Below, piece by piece: positions 1 through 8,913 of a DNA stretch of 64,000 bases. Each line of letters starts with the position of its first letter. Position 1 is the stretch's first letter. The stretch covers positions 34,866 to 98,865 of the forward strand of contig RFOM01000004.1 of NCBI GenBank assembly GCA_009926615.1, in the 5' to 3' direction. The notes under the pieces are model-generated. The model was not told where the DNA came from and did no database searches. It saw only the letters and a list, made by a program, of their open reading frames with translations. A program made the position numbers and the translations under genes. The DNA comes from Pseudomonadota bacterium. GTDB lineage: Bacteria; Bdellovibrionota_B; Oligoflexia; Silvanigrellales; Silvanigrellaceae.

Positions 1-39
1 TTTGGCGCGTGTCGGTGCACTGCGACGGAGGGCATTCCC

Positions 40-912
40 ATGGCATTCAGAAATCATCGTTTCAGCCGGCTTGAACTTCTCATCGGACGCGAGGGTATGT
101 CCCGATTCCGCGGAAAGCATGTGGTTATTTTTGGCGCGGGCGGAGTCGGAAGCTTTGCTGCCGAAGGCATTGCCAGAGCGGCTGTGAGCAAAATAACTCT
201 CATTGATCACGATGAAGTTTGTGTCACAAACGTCAACAGACAGCTCCATGCGTTTACGGATACCGTGGGCGAAAAAAAGGTTCACCTCATGGCTGAGCGT
301 CTGCGGCGTATCAATCCCTTGCTGGAAGTTCACGCCATCGCCGAACACCATCATTCCGACAAGGGCGATACTCTTCTCGAAGATGCCGTCCGCCTTGCCG
401 GTCAACCGGTCGACCTCGTTCTGGATTGCATTGACACACTCGCTCCCAAAGTCGATTTGCTCGAGCGCTGCGTCCGGCTGAACATTCCCGTGATCAGTTC
501 GATGGGGGCTGCAAGCCGTCTGGATCCGTCACAAATTCAGATTGCCGACATTTCGGAAACAAAAGTTGATCCGTTTGCAAAACAGGTCCGCACCAAGTTG
601 CGCGAAAAGGGAATCCATTCGGGAATCACGGCAGTCTTCAGTACAGAAGTTCCAATCGATCCCGAACAGGCGGTACCCGGTACCGAGTGGCACTGCATTT
701 GTCCGACGATTGAAAAACAGTTCGGCGCCTGTCAGCACAAGCGCGTCATGCTCGGTACTATTTCTTACATGCCGGCCATGTTCGGACTGTGGATGGTCAG
801 TGCAGCGACGCGAAACTGGCTGCAGGGAGTAGACCTGAGCCAACGCGACACGTTCGAACACACGCCGACGTTTGAAGAAATGCAACGCGCGATGTCTCTG
901 GGTAAGGTTTAA
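40..912 (+). CDS. tcdA: tRNA threonylcarbamoyladenosine dehydratase (TcdA/CsdL)
   Basis: This is an E1-like, ATP-dependent enzyme that converts t6A37 of ANN-decoding tRNAs to its cyclic form. The 290-residue protein has the nucleotide-binding motif FGAGGVGSFAAEG near residues 30-42, the following acidic strand LIDHDEVCVTNVNRQLH with the NRQ signature, and a second DCIDTLAPK segment, all typical of TcdA rather than ThiF/MoeB. GGAGGG at 27-32 lies seven bases before the ATG and supports this start. It converges with the RRM gene and only 10 bases separate the two stops. The WHCIC..C cluster in the C-terminal third differs from the E. coli protein and could bind metal; that is inference. Confidence 0.9.
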   Translation: MAFRNHRFSRLELLIGREGMSRFRGKHVVIFGAGGVGSFAAEGIARAAVSKITLIDHDEVCVTNVNRQLHAFTDTVGEKKVHLMAERLRRINPLLEVHAIAEHHHSDKGDTLLEDAVRLAGQPVDLVLDCIDTLAPKVDLLERCVRLNIPVISSMGAASRLDPSQIQIADISETKVDPFAKQVRTKLREKGIHSGITAVFSTEVPIDPEQAVPGTEWHCICPTIEKQFGACQHKRVMLGTISYMPAMFGLWMVSAATRNWLQGVDLSQRDTFEHTPTFEEMQRAMSLGKV

Positions 913-922
913 GACCGGAACT

Positions 923-1225
923 TCAGAAACGGTATGAGCCGTCGACACGATGGCTGCGGTGTCTGGGCGTTTCAAACTCACGCGGCCTTGCCTCATTCAC
1001 GGTCAGTGACCTGCCAAGAAACGATTTGCCGTTGAGCTGCTCCGCAGCCCGCAGAGCTTCTTCGTCACTGCTCATCTCGACAAAAGCAAAACCTTTGCTT
1101 CGTCCGCTTTCGCGATCAGTCACAATGCGGGCACTCATGACTCTGCCGTGTTCGCTGAAAATACTGAACAGGTCATGATCGGTGCTGCTGAAGGGAAGAT
1201 TTCCGACGTATAACTTGCGACCCAT
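923..1225 (-). CDS. RNA-recognition-motif (RRM) RNA-binding protein
   Basis: This 100-residue protein is essentially one RRM domain, like the small glycine-poor RNA-binding proteins of cyanobacteria and many proteobacteria. It has RNP2 (KLYVGNLP, residues 3-10) and RNP1 (KGFAFVEM), followed by a short basic tail ending RVDGSYRF. It should bind single-stranded RNA in the cytoplasm; the target cannot be told. The start is placed at the MGRK codon because GGAGG at 1233-1237 sits seven bases upstream. A longer in-frame extension to 1258 has no better ribosome site. It is transcribed from the 155-base gap beyond 1225. Confidence 0.88.
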   Translation of the reverse strand: MGRKLYVGNLPFSSTDHDLFSIFSEHGRVMSARIVTDRESGRSKGFAFVEMSSDEEALRAAEQLNGKSFLGRSLTVNEARPREFETPRHRSHRVDGSYRF

Positions 1226-1380
1226 GAAGTAACCTCCTCGCATTCCAAACAAATCCAAAAACGAAACACATTCAGATGCGCGCTCCTGCGCCCCGAGAGA
1301 TGCGAGAATCTCACAGCCAAGTGTTGATGTATGTGCCGGATTGATGTGTTGGAGGAAGAATTACCTGAAAATCTTACGTA
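1226..1380. other. 155-base intergenic gap
   Basis: This gap lies between the receiver-domain gene and the RRM gene, both on the minus strand, and must hold the RRM promoter unless the two are cotranscribed. Apart from the GGAGG ribosome site at 1233-1237, I see no convincing promoter hexamers, hairpin terminator or small gene. Confidence 0.5.
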
Positions 1381-1992
1381 TCAGTCGACAATGTCTTCCG
1401 TCAGCTTCTTGCGGATATCAACCACGAGCGGCTTGACCGAATCGGCAAGCTCGGCCTCGGGAGCGGTGCGCACCGTCTCACCGATTGGGGCTTTGGCGGG
1501 AAGGGTGTCAGATAATTGACGCAGGCTTTTGGCGATGGCGATGGAACGCCGGATTGCGATGTGAAACGAATCAAGGTCAAAAGGTTTGCGCACAACGTCG
1601 ACAACCACCACGTGCGGAAACTGTCCGACATTCACATCTGCATGATCTTCGGCTTCAGTCAGAACGACCGGAACTTGCCGCCAGTGGGCGGCAATCTTCT
1701 TGAGGAAATCCGCATTGCTTTTTTTAGCCGGAGCCGCGTCGGCGATGATCACCTGAATGGTTTTGTGCTTCAGGTGAGCGAGCGCGTCGGCAACACTTCT
1801 GGCAGCATGCACATGCGAAAAATACCGGTTGAGGTGGATCTTCACAAAGCGGAGAACCTCGTCCGACTCATCAACCACCAGCACGTTGCTGTCCCGATCG
1901 TAGACCTTTGTCGGCGGTCTGCTCATAGGGGGAAGCGACTGAAAACCGCTTCCGCGTGGTCCGGGATCGAGATTCCTCTTTTGCTCAAACAT
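1381..1992 (-). CDS. CheY-like receiver-domain protein
   Basis: This is a single receiver domain with a 35-residue N-terminal extension and a roughly 50-residue C-terminal tail, but no recognisable output domain. Counting from the ATG at 1992, the acidic pair is D41-E42, the likely phospho-acceptor is D85 (VIIAD), the switch residue is T112 (LTEAED) and the invariant lysine is K136 in RKPFD, so it looks phosphorylatable. GGGGAG at 2000-2005 lies seven bases before this ATG. An upstream GTG at 1998 is too close to that site. It follows the TPR lipoprotein gene by two bases, so it is probably translated with the envelope cluster. Its partner kinase is not in the window. Confidence 0.75.
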   Translation of the reverse strand: MFEQKRNLDPGPRGSGFQSLPPMSRPPTKVYDRDSNVLVVDESDEVLRFVKIHLNRYFSHVHAARSVADALAHLKHKTIQVIIADAAPAKKSNADFLKKIAAHWRQVPVVLTEAEDHADVNVGQFPHVVVVDVVRKPFDLDSFHIAIRRSIAIAKSLRQLSDTLPAKAPIGETVRTAPEAELADSVKPLVVDIRKKLTEDIVD

Positions 1993-1994
1993 GA

Positions 1995-3107
1995 TCACTC
2001 CCCTTGGGCATTGCGAATCAGTACTTCGGCCTTAACCCTAAAAGCGTCGGCCGCTTCCGAGTTCGCGAGGTAATCAAGCCCTTCGCGTCGGGCACCGTTC
2101 AGGTTCCCTTCGAGAAAGGCAACTTCTCCGGACAACAAAATCCAAAGCCGCTCCGACGGAAATTCACGCCGCGCCTTCTCCAAAATGCTGCGCGCAGCCG
2201 TTGCGTCTCGTCGTCCGACAAGACATTGTCCCCAATTAAAGAATACAGCAACATCCCTGAATTCCTGCAGATATAAACGCTCCAGAAGATCGCATCCTTG
2301 TGTCAATTTTTTTTCACTCAGAAAAAGCAGTGCGGACTCGAGGAGCAGCTTGGGATGCTCAGGATATTCTGCCAACCCGCGCGTAATCACCTCGCGGGCT
2401 TTGTCGGGAAGCGCATCCTGACGCAAACATTTGGCCTGCAATGAGAACAGTTCCAGACGAGTATCGGCGGGCTCCCATTGCAAACCGTTACCGGCCAGAC
2501 TCCAGCAGAGGCGACTGCTGCCTGCCTCGTAAAGAATTCCCGCAAACACAAGTGCATCCAAAGAAGACGCTCTTCGGGAAGCCAGAACGTCATAGATATT
2601 CATGGCCTCGCGGATGTGTCCCGTTTTTGAAAATGCCGTTGCGCGTGTTTGTCCGATGAGACCGCACTTGTCAGACAACTGCACGCCTTGTCCGAGGCAC
2701 TTTTGCCAGCCCGCATGAGTCTCTTTAAGAAGCTCGCTCCATTGACCCGATCGGACAAGCAGTGCGGTGGCATCGACGAGCCGTGAGAAACCGGTGTCTG
2801 CATCATCATCGAACTTTGGCGCAGAAGTCCCCGCATTTTCAGCAGCTGCAACAGCAGAAGCAGCAGAACCGGCAGGGGAGGAAGAAGAGGGAACCGATTG
2901 TTGGGGAGATCTGCCCAAAGCCATCAACCGATCTTTTGCGGAAGCCCTTTTCTCAAAGACCTTCACAGGCTGTGCAGCATGATCAGACCGACCGGACTGC
3001 AGTCCTTCTTCCGTTGAGGTTGCCTGAGGCTTGCTGACGCAGGCGGCAGCAAAAATCAAAAAAGATACGGCAACCGATGCATGCGTCTTTGGAATAAAGA
3101 GTTTCAT
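1995..3107 (-). CDS. TPR-like lipoprotein, unknown function
   Basis: I do not recognise a named family. The protein has 370 residues. Residues 1-22 form a signal peptide ending FAAAC, so Cys23 is a probable lipidation site. About 90 Ser/Ala/Pro-rich residues follow, and from about residue 115 there are helix pairs of TPR type, such as the segment around DALPDKAREVITRGLAEYP. GGGGGAG at 3114-3120 precedes the ATG by six bases, and the ATG overlaps the stop of the 1028-residue gene by four bases. It is probably an envelope scaffold acting with its upstream neighbours; this rests only on context. Confidence 0.7.
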   Translation of the reverse strand: MKLFIPKTHASVAVSFLIFAAACVSKPQATSTEEGLQSGRSDHAAQPVKVFEKRASAKDRLMALGRSPQQSVPSSSSPAGSAASAVAAAENAGTSAPKFDDDADTGFSRLVDATALLVRSGQWSELLKETHAGWQKCLGQGVQLSDKCGLIGQTRATAFSKTGHIREAMNIYDVLASRRASSLDALVFAGILYEAGSSRLCWSLAGNGLQWEPADTRLELFSLQAKCLRQDALPDKAREVITRGLAEYPEHPKLLLESALLFLSEKKLTQGCDLLERLYLQEFRDVAVFFNWGQCLVGRRDATAARSILEKARREFPSERLWILLSGEVAFLEGNLNGARREGLDYLANSEAADAFRVKAEVLIRNAQGE

Positions 3108-6100
3108 CTCATGCTCCCCCGAGTTGAGGATACACTCTCCTGCAAGCCCGTGAGACTGGTCCTGCGCTCGGCAAACATTTCAAGCCGGTTTAAAGAATCG
3201 CGCCCCGCGGCGGCGGCCGGAACGACTTGCGCGAGCGCTCTGTTTTGCAGTGCATTGCAGGCAGAATCAAAACGTCTCAGCCGCGTAACGGCAACTCCGT
3301 CGGCACGCAGGGCAGAGGTTCGCATGCGCTCGGCCATCGCTCTGAACACGCGCGGGATTTCAATTGCGCAATCGGGTGTGCCATATTCCGTCAGTACCGG
3401 CGTTGCACGCTGAAATCTGCAAACCGCCGACAAATCTGCAAATGAACTCTGAACAACCGGCAGTGCGGCTTCGAGTGAGGCAAAGTCCCGCCGCATCGAA
3501 AGAACCTCGGAATTTCTCAGCATCTCGATTTGCCACTTTTGCTTTGCTGCCGAAATCATTTTTACAGCGAGTCGGTTCATTTTCGGGTCGTCGGGAAAGA
3601 TCACCCCTTTGCGCTCAGTTGTTTCTTTCAGAGCATCAAAAAGAACTTGCTTAAACCCGGACACGGATTCTCCGGAATTCACAACAGCGGGAAAACGCTC
3701 GGCGAGACGATGAACTGTCAAAAGCCCTGAAGTCCGGCGCACGTTTCCGCGATTCGCCGTCTGACCAACAGGCAGCCACTTTGTCAAATCAGCCGCAAGC
3801 GCTGCGCTCCTGTCAAAAGCTCCCTCAGCAGACGCCTGCATCGCCCATCGCAGGATCACTTCGTGAACCGACTTCATATTGCCGGCAGACTCGGCAAGCT
3901 TCGTAAGAGCTGCCCTTGCGTCAAGAGTTTCCTGCCACAGCCTGAGGTCAGCAAAAATTTCGCCCGCACGAATGACATCCTGTTTTGCGACAAGCAATAA
4001 ATCAGGACGCAACGACTCTGCTGCATGAACTGCTCCGGCAAGAAATATTTCGGCAGATGCCAAAAACCGGCCTGACCGAAAAAGCGAAGAACCCCTCAAA
4101 TGATGCAAAAGAGCCAAATCATGGGCCGGATAAGCGCCCGACGCGATCATCTTTTCGGTCAGTTTAAGGCAGGCTTCTTCTATGGCCGACGTACAGGCGA
4201 GCTCGGCAGCGCGCACACGAATATTCGCACCGGTCTCCGACTCGGCCGAAAATCTTGCGCCGAAATCTGCGAGCGCCGCGACAGCGTCCTTCAACCTTCC
4301 CTGCTGACGGTATTGATGCGAAATGCGCAGCGAATAAAAGGCAAGAGCGTTTTCAATTCTCCGTCGGTTAAGATCGGGCGGGGTAAGCTTGGATGAGATT
4401 GTCTCCGAAAGCGACCAGACCGCCGACTCCAGTTCGGGGCTTACCGACGGCAAGACGATCAATCGCACGGCTGCCGAAACAAGACCGTCCATTTCGAAAT
4501 GGGCGTTCTCGTCCGACAAGCCGGCAGTCAAAAGAAAAAGAAGAAAAATTCTCTCGGCATCTTTGTAGCGGCCGGCCGGCAAAAGATCGTTCAATGTGTC
4601 CAGAGCAATCCTTCGGACACCCGCATCGTTTCTGAATCGGGAAAGAGCCGGAATGAGCTGGTCAACAAGGTTTTGCCACGAGGCCTCATCCCTGACAGCG
4701 CGAAGGGCAGTCGCCCTGAACATCTCAATGCGCACGAGTTCGACTTCAGCAAGCCGTGCACTGACAGGCGGACAGTCCTTAAACCAACCGTAGACCTTCT
4801 CGGCCGTTGAGTCATAACCGGCTGTTGCAAAGACACGGTGCGCGGAAATAAACGCATCTGCGTGAGTGCATCCTTCAACTCTGTCCTCGAACAAAGATTC
4901 GACAACGACGAACAAATTGTTCAACCGCGCGATTCCGAGAGTCGGAGGATCCTGTTGAAGCCTGTACGACACAACGTTGCGCGCCCATTCGGTTGCGACT
5001 GTTCTGCGCCGCAGATCTTCGGCCGGTTCCAGAGAAAGTGCGCGGGCAATACTCCCCCGCGGATGCAGGGCGACCACAGCGCGACTCTTGAACTCATTTA
5101 AATTTTCGATTGCGCCGTCGGCTTCGTATGCAGCAACGCCGCGGATAAAATAGTCCAGAGCAAAAATCGATTTCGACAGAACCGGCTCGAGACTTTCGGT
5201 CCACCGGACCGCGCGTGAAAATTGCTCCTTCTGCGTCAGATACTTTATGGACCGGACAAGTCCGTCGGCGATCCAACTTTCTCTGCCGACCGTGCTCATC
5301 CAGACGGTGGGAACTGTTTGAGGCGACGTTTCGCTCAGCGCTGCTCCCAGCATGATTGCCAAATCCGTTTTCAGCGCAGTGGAAAGTTCATAGCGCTGCC
5401 AGTCCGGAACTGAAATCAGTCTGTCAAGCCTTTCGAGCGTGTCGGAATACTTCATCAGCCGGAAAGAAACCCACGCACGTCTTATCTGGATATGAGAACT
5501 AAAATGCGGCGATTTCGATCGCGGATTGTCCTGCACACACGCATGGGCTCTCGAATAAATATTTTCTGCCTGAGAAAAATCAGCATTCTGAAAGAAACTG
5601 TCGCCGGCAAGAACCAAAGACAGACAGACATCGGGCGAAGAACCAAGAGCCGGCTGATTTAAAAATTCAATCACTTTTCCGGCGAAATCCTGAGCATCCG
5701 CATAAAGTTTGTCCTTCAGTAAAAAGGAAAGATAGACAAGACTTACACGCAACGAAGGCAGCGAACCGGGGGAAATGTACTGGGCCATGCGGACGGCATT
5801 CCTGAGATAGTCACGCCTCGCGGCAGGCGTGGACAACCGTGCAAGAATCAGAGCGGCCTGAACGCTGGTTTCGTCAACGACTTTTGCTTTGTAAAGGCTC
5901 TCCAGCTTTGACCTGATACTGACGTCAAGCTCACTCTCCTGAAGGGCTTGTTCGGCGATTTTATCCTGCAGCGGTGCAATCTTTTGAGCTGTCTCAACCA
6001 GCAGACTTTCCATCATTTCGCCGGCCCAGACATCGTAATTGTCGCGAAGGAGTGAACGTGACAGATCGACTGCCGAAACAGCATCAAGACTTTTTGAGCG

Positions 6101-6190
6101 GAGATCTGCCTGCGCAAGCTTTGATCCAAGCGTGCCGGCAAATGCCAAAATAAGAATGAACCTGAAAAAACCGCTGCTGAATTTCTTCAT
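3104..6190 (-). CDS. Large exported helical-repeat protein, unknown function
   Basis: This 1028-residue protein starts MKKFSSGFFRFILILAFAG, a clear Sec signal peptide. The rest is almost all alpha-helical with degenerate TPR/HEAT-like repeats and no catalytic motif that I can identify. The start at 6190 gives an ATGA overlap with the preceding gene's stop. A GTG at 6205 would add five residues with no better ribosome site. It is flanked by a TPR lipoprotein and by two other exported unknowns with 4-bp overlaps, so the four should be made in step and may form one periplasmic or outer-membrane complex. No homologue can be named from the sequence alone. Confidence 0.7.
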   Translation of the reverse strand: MKKFSSGFFRFILILAFAGTLGSKLAQADLRSKSLDAVSAVDLSRSLLRDNYDVWAGEMMESLLVETAQKIAPLQDKIAEQALQESELDVSIRSKLESLYKAKVVDETSVQAALILARLSTPAARRDYLRNAVRMAQYISPGSLPSLRVSLVYLSFLLKDKLYADAQDFAGKVIEFLNQPALGSSPDVCLSLVLAGDSFFQNADFSQAENIYSRAHACVQDNPRSKSPHFSSHIQIRRAWVSFRLMKYSDTLERLDRLISVPDWQRYELSTALKTDLAIMLGAALSETSPQTVPTVWMSTVGRESWIADGLVRSIKYLTQKEQFSRAVRWTESLEPVLSKSIFALDYFIRGVAAYEADGAIENLNEFKSRAVVALHPRGSIARALSLEPAEDLRRRTVATEWARNVVSYRLQQDPPTLGIARLNNLFVVVESLFEDRVEGCTHADAFISAHRVFATAGYDSTAEKVYGWFKDCPPVSARLAEVELVRIEMFRATALRAVRDEASWQNLVDQLIPALSRFRNDAGVRRIALDTLNDLLPAGRYKDAERIFLLFLLTAGLSDENAHFEMDGLVSAAVRLIVLPSVSPELESAVWSLSETISSKLTPPDLNRRRIENALAFYSLRISHQYRQQGRLKDAVAALADFGARFSAESETGANIRVRAAELACTSAIEEACLKLTEKMIASGAYPAHDLALLHHLRGSSLFRSGRFLASAEIFLAGAVHAAESLRPDLLLVAKQDVIRAGEIFADLRLWQETLDARAALTKLAESAGNMKSVHEVILRWAMQASAEGAFDRSAALAADLTKWLPVGQTANRGNVRRTSGLLTVHRLAERFPAVVNSGESVSGFKQVLFDALKETTERKGVIFPDDPKMNRLAVKMISAAKQKWQIEMLRNSEVLSMRRDFASLEAALPVVQSSFADLSAVCRFQRATPVLTEYGTPDCAIEIPRVFRAMAERMRTSALRADGVAVTRLRRFDSACNALQNRALAQVVPAAAAGRDSLNRLEMFAERRTSLTGLQESVSSTRGSMR

Positions 6191-8136
6191 CGGCCGGTTC
6201 TCCACTCAAGGTTTTCACTCTTGATACGGCGGATGTCTTCGATGCGCTCGCGCTGCCAGTCAAGAGCCTTCCTGTCTTTTGCGATCTTCGATTTTATTTC
6301 GGACCGGTGGATTTGTTCCTGCAATTCGACGGCACGTTCCTGCCGAAAGATGTCTGCCTCAATTGCCGCGAGAAGCTTCGACACAGGGACACGAACCTGC
6401 GGACCGGTTTGCAGCATCACCTTGTTGAAATCTTCTCTGATTCCCGAAATTCCTGCAGCCAATTTCCTGAACGAACCGGCCACCTGACGGGCCTCGGCTT
6501 TTTTTGCGGCAAGATGATTGCCTGCCTCTGCCGAAATGCGGATCAAAAGCTGCTCGGCATCGGCAAAGAAGTATCCGGCTTGAGTGCCTTCAAGTGAATG
6601 ACGGTTCAGACCGGAAACCAACTTTCGAAGATCCCCGAGAGTCCGCCGTAAAATGTCGGTCCGCTCCGACAAAAGTGCATAGCCCGCCAGTGTCGCGGGC
6701 ATAAGATTTACCGACATTGAGGCATAGTCGGCGAGAATATTTACCCTTTGAACCCGCAGCGACTTGAGCTCGGAATGAAATCCGGTGAGGGTCGTGATCA
6801 GATCACCGTCGGGAGTTGCTGTCAGATCGACTGCAGCGAGTTTTGCCTGAAGACGTCTGACAGAGGCGTCCTGTTCGAGTGCTTTGCGCCGGATCACCTG
6901 CGTATATTGACCGACTTCCGAAGACGGCAGACTTCTGAGAGCCCTGCTGACGGGTGAAATGATATTCTCCATGCGTTTTTGAAGTAATGTTGCCTGAGTC
7001 ACTTCCGCAGGTTCAACAATGCTGCGAGCATATTCTTCAGCAATGGATCCGATCGCCTTTGCAAACTCATCCTGAATATGAAGAATTCTTATGAGCAGAC
7101 GATCATCGTCAAAACTCAGCGAAGCATTGTCCTGACCGGTTTTTCCCAACCACCATTCCAGCGGAAGCAAAAGTCCCCGACTGCGCTCAAAGAGTTCAAC
7201 CTTCCCCGAAATTTCGGAGACTATTTTTAATATTGCCTGCCATTCACGGCTGTAAAATTGATTCTGCCGGACAAGATTGTCAATCCGTCTGACAGCCTCA
7301 AGACTAAAATCATTGTTCAATATCATTGACTTCAGCGCATTAATCTCATCTCTGTCCTGCGCGAGGATCCAGCGCTGACGGACAAGATCCGAAATCTTTT
7401 TCGCGGCTGTATCTTTTTCGGAAGCGTCCCCGCCGACCGCATCACTCTCAGACACCAGACGGCGGATCTCGCGGGCAAGAGCCTGTGTGGAAGGATCGTG
7501 CTCTTTGGAAACGTTTTTTTTCAGCGGCTTGTCATCGCCTTCTTTCAGGCCCTCATCCAAACTTGCAAGCGCGGCAGCGAACATATCAAGACGCTCAGTC
7601 TTCCAATTTTCGGCGGAGCCGTCTTCGGGAAGAACATTTCTTGCTGTTCGAATCATCTTTGCCGCGAATCGGTAATCACCCGACAGAACACCCGCGGCAG
7701 CAAGACGAACCCATGACTCCCATTTGGATATGCGGCTGAACCGCGCCCAAACGGACGAAAACACCTTGAGCTTTTCCAACAAAACGGCATCGGTTGTGTT
7801 CCGGTTCCGGACATCCGCAGTAATTTCGGTGAGAGCAGTTCTCGTGCATTCATCAAATACTTCAGCTGTGAACATTTGTGATGCAACGCATTCTTCAATA
7901 TTTTTCGGAAGTGCAAGCCGGAGGGCAGGCTGCAGCTCAACCTTCCATTCCGCAGGACTCGACTGCATGGCCTGATAATGCTGAATCAGCGATCGACCGT
8001 TGACCCAATAAAAACTGTCTGTGATTTTTGAACCGTCCTCATCTGCAAGGCCGCGACACGGTGCAGTTAAAATTGCACCCAAAGCAGCAATCAGAGAAAT
8101 TCTTGCAATGAGTCGGAAGAGGTGAGCCAAAATCAC
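6187..8136 (-). CDS. Exported helical protein, unknown function
   Basis: This is a 649-residue protein with a signal peptide, an N-terminal hydrophobic run ending near TAPCRGLADE. The mature part is charged and helical with likely coiled coil in the last 60 residues, which are rich in Arg, Glu and Lys. It starts with GTG at 8136 behind AAGGAG five bases away, and GTGA overlaps the stop of the upstream gene. A Cys in TAPC could be lipidated but the lipobox is poor. Its function is unknown; operon position suggests a subunit of the same envelope assembly as its neighbours. Confidence 0.68.
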   Translation of the reverse strand: MILAHLFRLIARISLIAALGAILTAPCRGLADEDGSKITDSFYWVNGRSLIQHYQAMQSSPAEWKVELQPALRLALPKNIEECVASQMFTAEVFDECTRTALTEITADVRNRNTTDAVLLEKLKVFSSVWARFSRISKWESWVRLAAAGVLSGDYRFAAKMIRTARNVLPEDGSAENWKTERLDMFAAALASLDEGLKEGDDKPLKKNVSKEHDPSTQALAREIRRLVSESDAVGGDASEKDTAAKKISDLVRQRWILAQDRDEINALKSMILNNDFSLEAVRRIDNLVRQNQFYSREWQAILKIVSEISGKVELFERSRGLLLPLEWWLGKTGQDNASLSFDDDRLLIRILHIQDEFAKAIGSIAEEYARSIVEPAEVTQATLLQKRMENIISPVSRALRSLPSSEVGQYTQVIRRKALEQDASVRRLQAKLAAVDLTATPDGDLITTLTGFHSELKSLRVQRVNILADYASMSVNLMPATLAGYALLSERTDILRRTLGDLRKLVSGLNRHSLEGTQAGYFFADAEQLLIRISAEAGNHLAAKKAEARQVAGSFRKLAAGISGIREDFNKVMLQTGPQVRVPVSKLLAAIEADIFRQERAVELQEQIHRSEIKSKIAKDRKALDWQRERIEDIRRIKSENLEWRTGR

Positions 8137-8819
8137 TTTGACTCCTTTTGCCCGTCCGGCAGAAGCGGAAGTGAGTCTGTCTCTTTCTGCGGTGCATTTT
8201 CAATTTTTGACGGTGCCGGATCAGACACTTCCGATTCACCCAAAGCTATTGAAAAATTCTGCTGACTTCCTGCGTCAGCGTCGATATTCAGTTGAATAAT
8301 CTTGTCAATGGTGCGCCAAGCAGTTGTACTTCCGGAAATAATATTCTTTGCAAAAGGAGACGTCTGGAACTGCAGCCGGACTGTATGCCGGCCCTCTGCA
8401 ATCTTACCCATAAACAGAGGCAGCGGATTCGTCGGGGAAACAAGGATTGCACTTTGAGTATAAACAAACGGGCGGCCGTTGAGCGACATGCGCACGTGAC
8501 TGACCAGCATCTCCCTTCGGCTCTGATCATCGGCCGAAGGTTTCAGCTCAAGCCTGTAATCGACGATTTGCCCGGCAGCGGAGCCGACAACAGCTCTTTG
8601 ACTCTCGGCCAGCCGGCGTTCAAGCTCGTTTATTTTGGCATCAAGAAGTGATGCGCGTTCAAGAAGCTGCCTGAGCTCGGCAGGCGTGCCGTCGACGCTG
8701 CCCTCGATGGACAATTCTCTTCCGGAAGCATGCGCTGTCAGTCCGCACAACAGGGGCAACAGGACGATCGGAATAAAAAAGAACGGCTTTATGAGATGAT
8801 GCGTTCTTGTAAACTTCAT
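8133..8819 (-). CDS. Exported protein with coiled-coil and beta-rich region, unknown
   Basis: Starting at the ATG at 8819, this is a 228-residue protein. A signal peptide (FFFIPIVLLPLLCGLTAHA) is followed by a heptad-like segment around residues 45-75 (LRQLLERASLLDAKINELE) and then a beta-rich region with SLNGRPFVYTQSAILVSP. A long upstream extension to 8981 is unlikely because it adds a non-signal N-terminus. The ribosome site is weak (GGGGTG, eight bases upstream). It is the first gene of a four-gene run joined by ATGA or GTGA overlaps. I cannot assign a function. Confidence 0.65.
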   Translation of the reverse strand: MKFTRTHHLIKPFFFIPIVLLPLLCGLTAHASGRELSIEGSVDGTPAELRQLLERASLLDAKINELERRLAESQRAVVGSAAGQIVDYRLELKPSADDQSRREMLVSHVRMSLNGRPFVYTQSAILVSPTNPLPLFMGKIAEGRHTVRLQFQTSPFAKNIISGSTTAWRTIDKIIQLNIDADAGSQQNFSIALGESEVSDPAPSKIENAPQKETDSLPLLPDGQKESK

Positions 8820-8913
8820 GTTCAATACACCCCGCTCCGTTTTTTCCGCGCATGGCCCCTGCAGGATCATCGCACGAAGTGACAGAATGAAGGTGAGCAG
8901 AACTTTCCCCGTG
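8820..8913. other. 94-base gap between dus and the envelope cluster
   Basis: The gap may hold the promoter of the four-gene envelope cluster. No convincing hexamers or hairpin are visible, so read-through from dus is equally possible. Confidence 0.4.

Noticed and set aside
2..187. Short open frame at the left edge
   Set aside because: It overlaps tcdA in another frame and has no features.
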